Notes under the pieces: model-generated
Seen by the model: the letters and a program-made list of their open reading frames with translations, nothing else
Told to the model about the DNA's origin: nothing
Database searches by the model: none
Made by a program: the position numbers and the translations under genes
Assembly (NCBI GenBank): GCA_964454795.1
Contig: CAYVUM010000057.1
Coordinates: 1 to 23,079 of the forward strand
DNA length: 23,079 nt
DNA from: CAYVUM01 sp964454795
GTDB lineage: Bacteria > Pseudomonadota > Alphaproteobacteria > Rhodospirillales > Defluviicoccaceae
Direction of reading: 5' to 3'
In this document: positions 14,257 through 22,023 of the stretch, piece after piece
How positions within the stretch are numbered: position 1 is the first letter of the stretch
How the letters are laid out: the number at the start of each line of letters is the position of its first letter

Positions 14257-15696
14257 ATGGACGCCGCCACCGATCCCAACGCCCGCGCTGACGCCGCTGA
14301 CACCCTCGGCCTGACCGAAGAGGAGATGCGCCGGCTCGGCTACCGCGTGGTCGATCTGGTGGTCGACCGGCTGGCCGGCCGCGGCCGCACGCCGGCGATC
14401 CGCACCGGCTCTCCCGCTGCTCTGGCCACTCAGCTTGGCGGCGCGCCGCCAGAGCAGCCGCTCGACCCGGAGGAGTCCCTCGACCTGCTCGCCAAGGTCG
14501 CCCTGGCCCATCAGCAGAACGGCGACCATCCTCGTTATTTCGCACGGGTCCCGGGACCGTCGTCGTTCGCCGCTATTCTCGGCGAATGGCTCGGGGTCGG
14601 CTTCAACGCCATGGCCGCGTCGTGGACCGGCGGGTCGGGGCCGGCGACCGTGGAGCTGGTGGTCATCGACTGGCTGCGCCAGCTCATGGGCCTGCCCGAG
14701 GGCACCGACGGGGTGCTGGTCTCCGGCGGCTCGCTGGCCAACCTGACGGCCTTCGCCACGGCCCGCGAAGCCCTCGGCCCGGGAGTGGCCTACCTCACCG
14801 ATCAGACCCATGCCTCGCTGCGCCGCGACCTCGCAGCCCTCGGCTTCCCGCCGGAGCACGTATGCGTGATCCCCAGCGACGCGGCGATGCGGATGCCCCT
14901 AGCCAGCCTGCGTGCGGCCATCGCCGCCGACCGGGAGGCCGGCCGGCGCCCGATGCTGATCATTGCCACCGCCGGCACCACCAACACCGGCGCCGTGGAC
15001 CCGCTCGAGGACATCGCCGACCTCTGCCGCGCGGAGGGGCTGTGGTTCCACGTCGATGGTGCCTACGGCGCGCCGGCGGCGCTGATCCCTGAGGGACAGG
15101 CGGCGATGCCAGGCCTGGAGCGCGCCGACTCCCTGGTCCTCGATCCGCACAAGTGGCTGTTCCAGCCCTACGACGTCGGCGCGGTGCTGGTCAGCCGGCC
15201 GGGAGCCCTGGAGCGCTGCTTCGCCATGACCCCGGAATACCTGAAGGACGTGCACGGTCAGGACGGCGAGGTGGATTTCCGCAACCGCAGCCTGGAACTG
15301 AGCCGGCGATCGCGGGCGCTCAAATTGTGGATGACGGTGCGAACCTATGGCCTTGCCCGGATCCGTGACGGGATCGCCCGGGGGATGGTGCTGGCCGCCT
15401 TCGCTGGCCGCTGGCTGGCGGAGCGCCCGGAAACCTGGGACGTGGTATCGCCGCCAGCGCTTGGTATCGTTTGTTTTGCGCTGCGCGGGGTCGATGCCGA
15501 CGGCCACGAGGCCCGGGCGCGTGCGCTCGCCGCCGGCGGCTACGCGTGCGTCTCGACAACCGTGCTGCGCGGCCGGACGGTGTTCCGGCTGTGCACGATC
15601 AATCCGCTGACCACCGAGACCGATATCCTCGGCACGCTCGAACGGCTGGCCGGCGGGCCGAGCGAAGGAAAACAAGGCGATGATCCCCCCGCCTAA
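14257..15696 (+). CDS. group II PLP-dependent amino-acid decarboxylase
   Basis: The 479-residue product is a fold-type I PLP enzyme of the aromatic-L-amino-acid / glutamate decarboxylase group. Key residues are visible: H185 in TDQTHASL (stacks on PLP), D267 in HVDGAYGAP (binds the pyridine nitrogen), K299 in DPHKWLFQPYD (Schiff base), and Y328 in MTPEYLKD, which matches the mobile-loop tyrosine (Y332) of aromatic decarboxylases. That tyrosine favours true decarboxylation over the oxidative or aldehyde-forming variants. The substrate is not certain; aromatic amino acids are the best guess by resemblance. The start is ATG, with GGAGACGAG upstream. The next gene overlaps its end by 17 bases. 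It is divergent from gcdH and may share an operator with it. Confidence 0.93.
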   Translation: MDAATDPNARADAADTLGLTEEEMRRLGYRVVDLVVDRLAGRGRTPAIRTGSPAALATQLGGAPPEQPLDPEESLDLLAKVALAHQQNGDHPRYFARVPGPSSFAAILGEWLGVGFNAMAASWTGGSGPATVELVVIDWLRQLMGLPEGTDGVLVSGGSLANLTAFATAREALGPGVAYLTDQTHASLRRDLAALGFPPEHVCVIPSDAAMRMPLASLRAAIAADREAGRRPMLIIATAGTTNTGAVDPLEDIADLCRAEGLWFHVDGAYGAPAALIPEGQAAMPGLERADSLVLDPHKWLFQPYDVGAVLVSRPGALERCFAMTPEYLKDVHGQDGEVDFRNRSLELSRRSRALKLWMTVRTYGLARIRDGIARGMVLAAFAGRWLAERPETWDVVSPPALGIVCFALRGVDADGHEARARALAAGGYACVSTTVLRGRTVFRLCTINPLTTETDILGTLERLAGGPSEGKQGDDPPA

Positions 15697-16081
15697 ACTG
15701 CCGCCGCGTCAATGGGTCGAAACGCCTGAAGACCTGGCGAACCTCACATTCTACGATGACGTGGCCGAGATCGACGTTCCCGTCGAGAGCCTGGACATCC
15801 TGCCGCTCAAGAACGAGGTCCGCGAGGACAGCCCGCGCCTCCGCGAATTGAAACGCTCGATCCGTGCCAAGGGCTACTCCAGCCTGGAGCCGGTGATCTG
15901 CCGGCTGGGGCGGCGGGGCCGCTGGGTCGTGCTGAACGGCGGCCACCGCCTCACCGCGGCCCGCCAGGTCTCGAAGGAGTTCTTCACCAATCTGTTCCGC
16001 CGCAAAGTCCGGGTCGTGCATTTTCTGCTGTTCCGCACCCCCTTCAGCTGCACCAATCTCAACGCTGACGACGCCGCCTGA
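15680..16081 (+). CDS. small ParB-like nuclease-fold protein
   Basis: The 133-residue product carries a ParB/sulfiredoxin-like N-terminal domain: LDILPLKNEVRE, then LRELKRSIRAKGY (53-65), a short strand pair, and the GxHRLxAA signature as NGGHRLTAAR (83-92). In chromosome-partition ParB this region binds CTP, and in relatives it acts as a nuclease or ATPase. The DNA-binding helix-turn-helix domain of a real ParB is absent, and no parA or parS is visible, so this is not a partition protein. Its ATG lies inside the last codons of the decarboxylase gene (17-base overlap), so translation is probably coupled and the two share a transcript. Function unknown. Confidence 0.8.
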   Translation: MIPPPKLPPRQWVETPEDLANLTFYDDVAEIDVPVESLDILPLKNEVREDSPRLRELKRSIRAKGYSSLEPVICRLGRRGRWVVLNGGHRLTAARQVSKEFFTNLFRRKVRVVHFLLFRTPFSCTNLNADDAA

Positions 16082-16211
16082 GCCGGCGGGGCAGGTCCGC
16101 GCCTCCGCCAGGGCTGGCGGTGGCGAAGCACCGCAGGGCCTTGATCCCGTCCGGCGGGGGACCGATCTGCGGGACGTCGGCGACCACCCGAAGGCACACA
16201 GCGACCGCCCG

Positions 16212-17324
16212 ATGAGCTTTTCCAGTGACGCCACTCCTCGTTCCCGCTCGGCCGCTCGGGTCCTCCCGGCGATCATCGCGGTGGCGTTGATCGCCGGGCT
16301 GTCCCTGGCGCCGGAACGGGCGCCGGCCGCCGGCGTCGAGACGGTGGGGCCGTGGCCGTCGCCGGCGGCCGGAGCGGATGTGCTGGAGCGCAACGTCCGG
16401 ATCGAAAGCGCCAGCCCGTTCACCCCCGACGACATCGGCGACGCACCGGCGGAATGGGCGGTGGGCCGCTACGTGCGGCCGGCCGATCCCCCCGCCGCCA
16501 GAAAACTGCCGGCCGTCGTGCTGCTGCACGGTGCCGGCGGGGTGATCGCGGCCCGCGAGATCGCCTATGCCCGGCAGTTCGCCCGCCAGGGGGTCGCGGC
16601 GCTGGTGATCGACGCCTTCGCCGCCCGCCGCCACCTCGCCACCAGCTTCACCGAACGCCTGATCCGGATCACCGAGACCATGGTCCTCGCCGACGCTTTC
16701 GCCGGTCTGCGCTGGCTCGCCGATCGCCCGGAGATCGACGGCGAGCGGATCGCGCTGATCGGCTTCTCCTACGGCGGCATGGCCAGCGTGTTCGCCGCCT
16801 ACGAGCAGGTGGCGACCCGGCTGGCCGGCGATGGTCCCCGTTTCGCCGCCCACGTCGCCTTCTATGCACCGTGCGTCGCCCGCTTCAAGGTGCCGACAAC
16901 GACCGGCGCGCCGGTGCTGATGCTCTGGGGCGGGCGCGACGAGATCATCGATCCGGAGGCCTGCCGGGCGATTGCCGGCGATCTCCGCCGCGGCGGCAGC
17001 CGGGTACAGATTGAGGTGTTTCCCGAGGGTCTGCACCAGTGGGACGGGGCCTCGGCACGACCGTGGCGGGCGTCTCGTGGCCTCGCGGATTGCGCCTTCT
17101 CCGTCGACGAGGATGGCGCGGTCCGCGATGTGCTCACCTTTCTGCCGATGGCAGGACCGCGGACCCGGACGGTGATCCTCGCTGCCTGCGTCGACAGCGA
17201 CGGCTACCTGATCGGCCGGGACGACGCCATCCGGGCCCGGTCGAACCGGGTGCTTGGGCGCTTTCTCAAACCCGTGCTGCAGCCAGTGCCGCGGAGCCGG
17301 GCCGGAGAGCTGGCAACCCCTTAA
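16212..17324 (+). CDS. exported dienelactone-hydrolase-like alpha/beta hydrolase
   Basis: The 370-residue protein starts with a basic n-region and a hydrophobic stretch (about 17-32) ending in APAA near residue 40, which reads as a signal peptide. The hydrolase domain shows VVLLHGAGG (102-110, oxyanion region), the nucleophile S186 in GFSYGG, D243 in LWGGRDEI and H275 in PEGLHQWDG, a complete Ser-Asp-His triad. Classic dienelactone hydrolases have cysteine as nucleophile, so a general esterase or peptidase-like role is likelier. Roughly 90 residues follow the catalytic histidine and carry no motif I recognise. The ATG at 16212 lacks a strong ribosome binding site. It lies 130 bases after the ParB-like gene; whether it shares that transcript is unclear. 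Substrate unknown. Confidence 0.85.
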   Translation: MSFSSDATPRSRSAARVLPAIIAVALIAGLSLAPERAPAAGVETVGPWPSPAAGADVLERNVRIESASPFTPDDIGDAPAEWAVGRYVRPADPPAARKLPAVVLLHGAGGVIAAREIAYARQFARQGVAALVIDAFAARRHLATSFTERLIRITETMVLADAFAGLRWLADRPEIDGERIALIGFSYGGMASVFAAYEQVATRLAGDGPRFAAHVAFYAPCVARFKVPTTTGAPVLMLWGGRDEIIDPEACRAIAGDLRRGGSRVQIEVFPEGLHQWDGASARPWRASRGLADCAFSVDEDGAVRDVLTFLPMAGPRTRTVILAACVDSDGYLIGRDDAIRARSNRVLGRFLKPVLQPVPRSRAGELATP

Positions 17325-17375
17325 GTCCCGGCGACCTCAGCGGTGGCGGCGACCGCAAGGGAGAGCCGGGAGACG

Positions 17376-17894
17376 TCAGGGCCTGCCGGCCGCGGCGATG
17401 CCGGTGGCGCCGGCCAGGGCCGCCTCCTCGATGCGGATGCGGTGCCACAGCGCCAGCGCGTTGAGGAGCGAGAACACGGCAGCGATCATCCAGGCGCCGA
17501 ACACCAGTGGCAGCAGCGCGATCTCAACCACGACCACCAGATAATTGGGATGGCGGAGCCAGCGGTAGGGGCCGCGCCGGACCAGCGGAGCACCGGGGAG
17601 CACAAGGATCCGGGTCGTCCAGTGCTCGCCGAGACTGACGATCACCCACAGGCGCAGGCCTTGGATCCCGATGAAGGCGGCGAGCGGTAGGGGATTCGCC
17701 GGCGTCTCCGTCGGCACCAGCAAGGCCAGGGCGGCGATCCAGCCCACATGGATGGCGACCAGAAGCGGATAATGGCCGGCGCCCGCCTCAACGGCGCCGC
17801 GCGCCCGCAACCGCCGGGTGTTGCGGCGGTCGAAGGCCAGTTCGACCAGGCGAACAAGGATCACATAACCAACGATCGCAGCGTGGACGGTCAC
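17376..17894 (-). CDS. ICMT-family membrane methyltransferase next to a type III PKS
   Basis: The 172-residue protein has four or five membrane helices and the isoprenylcysteine carboxyl methyltransferase family core RGPYRWLRHPNYL (107-119), with H115-P116 followed by RIRIEEAAL (152-160) for SAM binding. Bacteria do not carboxymethylate prenylated proteins in this way. In Bacillus the related BpsB (YpbQ) is encoded beside the type III polyketide synthase BpsA and O-methylates its alkylpyrones, and the same pairing is seen here. The GTG start at 17894 overlaps the synthase stop as GTGA, with GGGAGG five bases upstream, so the pair is translationally coupled. It most probably methylates the product of the upstream synthase at the membrane (inference). 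Confidence 0.9.
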   Translation of the reverse strand: MTVHAAIVGYVILVRLVELAFDRRNTRRLRARGAVEAGAGHYPLLVAIHVGWIAALALLVPTETPANPLPLAAFIGIQGLRLWVIVSLGEHWTTRILVLPGAPLVRRGPYRWLRHPNYLVVVVEIALLPLVFGAWMIAAVFSLLNALALWHRIRIEEAALAGATGIAAAGRP

Positions 17895-18961
17895 GTTGCC
17901 TCCCGGCCGGCCTTTTCCAGAACGGCGAAGCCGACCGTGAAGCCGGGGCCGAGGCTGGACAGGAGGATCCGTCGCGGCGGATCGGGGAGGGCGAGCTGCC
18001 GCTCCAGGACGAACAGGGCGGTCGCCGCCGACATGTTGCCGAAGTCGCGGAGCACCGCCCGGGAAGCGGCCAGGGCGCCGGCGCCGAGTCCCAGGACTGC
18101 TTCCAAAGCGTCGATCACCTTGGCGCCACCGGGATGGATGGCGAAGCCGTCGATCTCGTCGAGGGTCAGCGCATGATCCGCGAGGAAGCGGTCCAGCGCG
18201 CCCCGGAACTCGCGGCGGACGATTGTCGGGATATCGCGGGAGAACAAAACGCCGAAACCGTCATTCTCGATGTGCCAGCCCATCACGTCGAGGGTATCCG
18301 GCCAGGTGTGCTCGCCCCAGGCCCGCAGCCGGTAGCCCGGGCTCTGGTCCGGACCGGCGACGAGCACCGCGGCAGCCGCACCATCGCCGAACAGCGCCGT
18401 GGCGATCACGTTGGATTTGGAACGGTCCGTGTTCCGGAACGTCAGGCCGCACAGTTCGACGACCAGGAACAGCACGCGCGCGCCCGGGCGGCTGAGCGCG
18501 ATCTGCCCGGCGCGGGCAAGGCCGAGCACGCCGCCGGCGCAACCGAGCCCGAACACCGGCAGACGCTGAACGTCCCGGCGCAGGGCCATGCGTTCAAGAA
18601 TCAGCGCATCCAGGCTGGGGGTGGCGATGCCCGAGGTGGAGACAGCGACCACGGCATCCACATCGCCGGACCTGAGGCCGCTGGCCGCCAACGCCCGGTT
18701 CGCGGCCGTCTCGAGCAGGTCGACGGCGTGGGCGACGAAAAGGGCGTTGCGGTCCTTGAAGTCGTGGGCCTCGCCGTACCAGGCCAGCGGCACGCACGAA
18801 TACCGCCGGTCGATCGCGGCATTGCTGTAGACCGGTGCCAGGCGCTCGAAATCGCCGAACGCCTTGCCGAACAGGGCACGGGAGCGATCCGTCACGTCGG
18901 ACTGGCTGAGCACAAAGGGCGGGTTCGCCGTGGCGACGCTGATCAGCCGGGGGTGGCTCAC
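17891..18961 (-). CDS. type III polyketide synthase (chalcone/stilbene synthase family)
   Basis: The 356-residue homodimeric synthase extends an acyl-CoA starter with malonyl-CoA and cyclises the product without an acyl carrier protein. The Cys-His-Asn triad is intact: C141 in FGLGCAGG, H276 in FAIHPGG, N309 in DFGNMSAAT. Near the end, SLGPGFTVGFAVLE (336-349) is the family's C-terminal GPG loop. The size fits bacterial enzymes making alkylpyrones or alkylresorcinols from long acyl starters; the product cannot be read from the sequence. The start is GTG at 18961 with a weak ribosome binding site. It lies 24 bases after the DUF2141 gene and overlaps the methyltransferase gene by four bases, so the three appear to be one operon. 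Confidence 0.95.
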   Translation of the reverse strand: MSHPRLISVATANPPFVLSQSDVTDRSRALFGKAFGDFERLAPVYSNAAIDRRYSCVPLAWYGEAHDFKDRNALFVAHAVDLLETAANRALAASGLRSGDVDAVVAVSTSGIATPSLDALILERMALRRDVQRLPVFGLGCAGGVLGLARAGQIALSRPGARVLFLVVELCGLTFRNTDRSKSNVIATALFGDGAAAAVLVAGPDQSPGYRLRAWGEHTWPDTLDVMGWHIENDGFGVLFSRDIPTIVRREFRGALDRFLADHALTLDEIDGFAIHPGGAKVIDALEAVLGLGAGALAASRAVLRDFGNMSAATALFVLERQLALPDPPRRILLSSLGPGFTVGFAVLEKAGREAT

Positions 18962-18985
18962 CGGCTCGGGTCCCGGGCGGCAGGA

Positions 18986-19432
18986 CTACCAGTAGCGCAT
19001 GGTCATGGTCTCGAGGACGACGCCCTCATCGACATGGATCGCCGCTTCCCGGAAGCTGGGCGCGCTGAGGCGCACGGGGGCATCGTTGCCGAACCCGAAG
19101 CCTTCCGCCGGCAGACCGAGAGCGCTCCTGTCAAACCTGTCATTGTCGTTCTCGTCATGGAAGGCGGCAACGCCGTAGGTGCCCGGCAACAGGTTGGAAA
19201 ACGCCACCTCCACGGTGCCGCGCCGCGCAGGAATGACGGACGCCCGATAGACGCCATCTCGGGTCGCAAAACCCTCAGCCGAACGGTAGATTGCCACGCG
19301 AACCGAACCGCTGTCACTGCGAACGCCGCTGACTGTCACCCGGACTTCCCCTGCGGCAGAGACCGCTGTGGTCGCACCAAGAACGCCAACCACAACCGCG
19401 ATTATCCTGACCGTCGTGATCACTGTCCTCAT
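18986..19432 (-). CDS. secreted DUF2141 family protein
   Basis: The product has 148 residues from the ATG at 19432, which is preceded by GCGGAAGG; the frame stays open to 19507, but that would bury the signal peptide. Residues 1-27 form a signal peptide (cleavage after AVSA or close to it). The mature part is a predicted beta-sandwich with the DUF2141 marks: VRVAIY, LLPGTYGVAAFHDENDND (81-98) and LGLPAEGFGFGN (105-116). The Asp/Asn-rich loop FHDENDNDRFD looks like a metal-binding loop (inference). The family has no firm function. It is first in the apparent operon with the type III synthase and methyltransferase, which suggests a role in handling their product in the envelope. Confidence 0.88.
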   Translation of the reverse strand: MRTVITTVRIIAVVVGVLGATTAVSAAGEVRVTVSGVRSDSGSVRVAIYRSAEGFATRDGVYRASVIPARRGTVEVAFSNLLPGTYGVAAFHDENDNDRFDRSALGLPAEGFGFGNDAPVRLSAPSFREAAIHVDEGVVLETMTMRYW

Positions 19433-19506
19433 CCTTCCGCCAATTGCGCGCGATTTCGCGATGTTTTCCGGCTGCCAGCCATTTACAGATGTTGCCGGAG
19501 ATCGCA

Positions 19507-19542
19507 AGCGGGGAACCGCTCGCTCAGGACGGTTTCGCCGTC
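19507..19542. other. two adjacent small hairpins in an intergenic gap
   Basis: AGCGG (19507-19511) pairs with CCGCT (19516-19520) around GGAA, and GACGG (19528-19532) pairs with CCGTC (19538-19542) around TTTCG, seven bases apart. They lie in the 198-base gap between the CCA-adding enzyme stop (19631) and the DUF2141 start (19432), so on the minus strand they could end the upstream transcript or sit in the DUF2141 leader. Neither has a proper T-tract, and the role is open. Confidence 0.35.
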
Positions 19543-19630
19543 TTGTGAAAACCTGCCGCTCTGGTGTTCCGGTCTGCTTACGATTCCGGTGAGGGCCCGG
19601 ATGGGAGGGGGGCTCAACAGGGTTTGCGGG

Positions 19631-21037
19631 TCAGGACCGGAACGGCGGCCGCTCCCTTCGGGCGACCAGGGCGCGCAGCCTGTCGAGGCAGGCGGCGCGA
19701 TCGGGCTGGAAATCCTCGGCCTCCCACCAGCGCTCCACCTCGGAGAGCAGCGCCCCCACGGCAGGGCCGGCGGGAACCCCGAGGGCGAGCGCATCCCGAC
19801 CTTTCAGCGGGAATTCCGACGCCTGCCAGGTCTCAGTGGCCTTCAGCCGGCCGATCCAGGCTTCCGTGCGGACATGCCGGTCGTGGACCGGCTGCGACAG
19901 GTCCTCGGCCCAGTCCAGCAGCAGCCGATCGCGCACGGCTTCGGCGCCGCGATGGTGCAGGGCCCGGCGGACCCGAACCTCGTCCTGCTCCGGTCCGGCC
20001 GGCCATCGGGCGGCGAGCGTCCCCGACACCGCGGAGAGCAGCCTGTCGCGTTCCTGGTTCGCCAGCCGGAGCCGGCCCGCCACCGATTCGGCGGCGGCGG
20101 TGCAGCCATCGGCGGTCATCACCAGCGCGGCAAGCCGGCGAATCGGATCGGGGGCGACCGAATCGAGGCGGGTGGCCCGGCTCTCCAGCCAGGCCAGCCG
20201 CTGCAACCGGCCGATCCCGGCGGCGTTCGCCTCGGGCAGGAGGAAGCGGAGCACCCCGTGGTCATGCATCAGCCGAAGGACCTCCGCCGGCTCCGCCGCC
20301 GCCAGGGTCTTGAGCAGTTCAATCCGGACCCGCTCACCGGAGAGGTCGGTGATCCCCTCTGCCTGGGCCTGGCAGGCCGCAAGCGCGTCAGGGTCGGGGG
20401 GCGGCCGGCCGTAGTGGGCGTAGAAGCGGAAAAACCGGAGGATCCGCAGCCGGTCTTCGGCGATCCGCTCGCCGGCCCGTCCGACGAATCGGACCCGGCC
20501 CTGGGCGAGATCGTCAAGACCGTTGAAATAGTCGAAGATGGCGCCGTCGGGCGTGCAGGACATGGCGTTGATGGTCAAGTCCCGGCGCGCCGCATCGGCC
20601 AGCCAGTCATTGGTGAAGGCGACCGTGGCATGGCGGCCGTCGGTTTCCACGTCGATCCGCAGGGTGGTGATCTCGAACGGTCGGCCATCCGCCACCGCGG
20701 TCACCGTCCCATGACCGATACCGGTGGGCACCGCCTTGAGTCCGCTGCGGCGGAGTTGCGCGATCACCGTCCCCGGCGGGGCTGCGGTGGCGATGTCGAT
20801 GTCCTGAACCGGTCGCCGGGCAACGGCATCGCGGACGCAGCCGCCGATAAACCGGACCTCGCTGCCGTCCGCGGTCAGCGCCGCCATGACCGCACGGGTT
20901 GGCGCTGCGGTCATCCACGGTTGCGGCGCGAGCCGGCCGATCGGCTGACCGGGCTCGGGACCTTCAGCGCCGCCGCCGCCGGCGCCGCCATTTGCGGGGG
21001 CGCCTCTGCAGGGCTCGCGCGCCGTGCAGACGGTCAC
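19631..21037 (-). CDS. cca: CCA-adding enzyme / tRNA nucleotidyltransferase (class II)
   Basis: This 468-residue enzyme of the class II nucleotidyltransferase (CCA/poly(A) polymerase) family builds or repairs the CCA end of tRNAs. The catalytic head shows GGCVRD (65-70) and the metal-binding DID (D79, D81) in VQDIDIAT, then RRDLTINAM, DYFNGLDDL and EDRLRILRFFRF, all family signatures. The GTG at 21037 is preferred because it overlaps the DUF6111 stop as GTGA behind AAGGAG. This leaves a Gly-rich leader before PQPWMTAAPTRAVM (39-52), where relatives usually begin to align, so M42 is a second option. It is last in the minus-strand unit DUF1285-NUDIX-DUF6111-CCA. The window's tRNA-Pro encodes its CCA, so in part the enzyme may serve repair. 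Confidence 0.95.
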   Translation of the reverse strand: MTVCTAREPCRGAPANGGAGGGGAEGPEPGQPIGRLAPQPWMTAAPTRAVMAALTADGSEVRFIGGCVRDAVARRPVQDIDIATAAPPGTVIAQLRRSGLKAVPTGIGHGTVTAVADGRPFEITTLRIDVETDGRHATVAFTNDWLADAARRDLTINAMSCTPDGAIFDYFNGLDDLAQGRVRFVGRAGERIAEDRLRILRFFRFYAHYGRPPPDPDALAACQAQAEGITDLSGERVRIELLKTLAAAEPAEVLRLMHDHGVLRFLLPEANAAGIGRLQRLAWLESRATRLDSVAPDPIRRLAALVMTADGCTAAAESVAGRLRLANQERDRLLSAVSGTLAARWPAGPEQDEVRVRRALHHRGAEAVRDRLLLDWAEDLSQPVHDRHVRTEAWIGRLKATETWQASEFPLKGRDALALGVPAGPAVGALLSEVERWWEAEDFQPDRAACLDRLRALVARRERPPFRS

Positions 21038-21300
21038 CGCTCCTTGATCTCCGCCGGCACCACCCGGCCGTCTTCGTAGCGGGGCGGTACGATCGTGCTG
21101 CCCGGCTCGCCGCCGGTCGTCAGCGCGGTGACGCTGAGGACGACGGCGGCGCAAACGACACCGCCTATGATCAGCCAGAACCACGGCCCGTTGGCGATCC
21201 GCTCGCCGAAACGCCCCTCGTCACGGCGGGTGAGCCAGACCCAGAGAACAAACAGCAGAGCGGGTAGGAGGAAGGGAAGGAGATACTTAAGAAGGAACAT
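21034..21300 (-). CDS. DUF6111-type small membrane protein
   Basis: The 88-residue product has two hydrophobic helices (about 3-23 and 40-62), joined by a short basic, probably cytoplasmic, loop, and ends in a charged tail. It resembles the small DUF6111 proteins found between NUDIX and CCA-adding enzyme genes in Rhodospirillales; this recognition rests on context, size and the N-terminal FLLKYLLPFLLP. It lies 12 bases after the NUDIX stop, and its stop overlaps the cca start by four bases, so it is clearly within the operon. Function unknown. Confidence 0.8.
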   Translation of the reverse strand: MFLLKYLLPFLLPALLFVLWVWLTRRDEGRFGERIANGPWFWLIIGGVVCAAVVLSVTALTTGGEPGSTIVPPRYEDGRVVPAEIKER

Positions 21301-21312
21301 CCGTTCGGGTTC

Positions 21313-22023
21313 TCAGCTCCGCAGAAACTGCGCGAGGTTGACGATCATCCCCGCGGTGGCTCCCCAGATGAAATAGCGCCCGTAGGGCATGGCGTAGAAG
21401 TAGCGGGTGACGCCCTCGAATTCGGCGCTGCAGCAGCGGTGATTGGCAGGATCGAGCAGGAAGCCGAGGGGAACCTCGAAAACTTCGGCCACCTCGTGGG
21501 GGTCGGGGGCGGTGGTGAACGGCGGATGGACCACCGCAACGATGGGCGTGACCACGAACCCCGTCCGGGTCACATAGAGATCGAGCGTGCCGATCACTTC
21601 CACGTGCCGCCGGTCGAGGCCGACCTCCTCCGCGGTCTCGCGGAGTGCGGTGTCTTCCGGGCCGCTGTCACCCGCTTCCACATGCCCGCCGGGAAAGCTG
21701 ATCTGGCCGGCATGATGGGCGAGATGGGCCGTGCGGCGGGTGAACATCACCGTGAAGCCGCCCTCCCGATCGACCAGGGGCACGAGCACCGCGGCCGGCT
21801 TGAGCGGGAGCATCGGCGCCAGCCCGGGATTGAGGCTGTGATCGCCGCCCTGTGCCTCAAGCGCCTGCGGGTCAAACTGGAAAGGGTCGGTCGGCGTGGT
21901 GTCGGCCAGTTCACCGCCCGGCGGTTCAGGCAGTTCGGCGCCGACCCCGGAGCGGGCGACCGCCGGCCGGTGGCGGGTTGCGAAGCGACGGACCAGCCAG
22001 TCGCGGCTCGGGCTTTCAATCAC
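21313..22023 (-). CDS. NUDIX hydrolase, CoA pyrophosphatase type
   Basis: The product has 236 residues from the GTG at 22023. The Nudix box runs from about 112 to 136, with RETAEEVGL (128-136) holding the metal-binding glutamates. Just before it, TRRTAHLAHHAGQISFPGG (95-113) fits the NuCoA motif of enzymes such as E. coli NudL that cleave CoA and its esters to 3',5'-ADP and phosphopantetheine derivatives. The chosen GTG overlaps the DUF1285 stop as GTGA; an in-frame ATG at 22071 would overlap that gene by 52 bases. The first 65 residues are family-variable. CoA turnover is the likely role, though substrate preference cannot be read from sequence. Confidence 0.92.
   Translation of the reverse strand: MIESPSRDWLVRRFATRHRPAVARSGVGAELPEPPGGELADTTPTDPFQFDPQALEAQGGDHSLNPGLAPMLPLKPAAVLVPLVDREGGFTVMFTRRTAHLAHHAGQISFPGGHVEAGDSGPEDTALRETAEEVGLDRRHVEVIGTLDLYVTRTGFVVTPIVAVVHPPFTTAPDPHEVAEVFEVPLGFLLDPANHRCCSAEFEGVTRYFYAMPYGRYFIWGATAGMIVNLAQFLRS

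Noticed and set aside
14122..14859. Upstream extension of the gcdH frame to 652 residues
   Set aside because: The added part is antisense to the decarboxylase gene, and the ATG at 14121 has a good AGGAG and gives the normal family length.
16105..16120. Hairpin CCGCCA-GGGC-TGGCGG after the ParB-like gene
   Set aside because: The stem is six bases with no following T-run, common in GC-rich spacers. A terminator call would not be supported.
17326..17371. TCCCGGC ... GCCGGGA inverted repeat between converging genes
   Set aside because: Seven-base arms are 32 bases apart with no T-tract on either side. Too weak for a bidirectional terminator.
18134..21079. Open reading frame of 981 codons on the plus strand, antisense to the DUF2141, polyketide synthase and cca genes
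   Set aside because: It crosses several well-supported genes and intergenic gaps, is rich in Arg, Gly, Pro and His without any motif, and lacks a ribosome binding site. It is kept open by the GC-biased third codon positions of the real genes.
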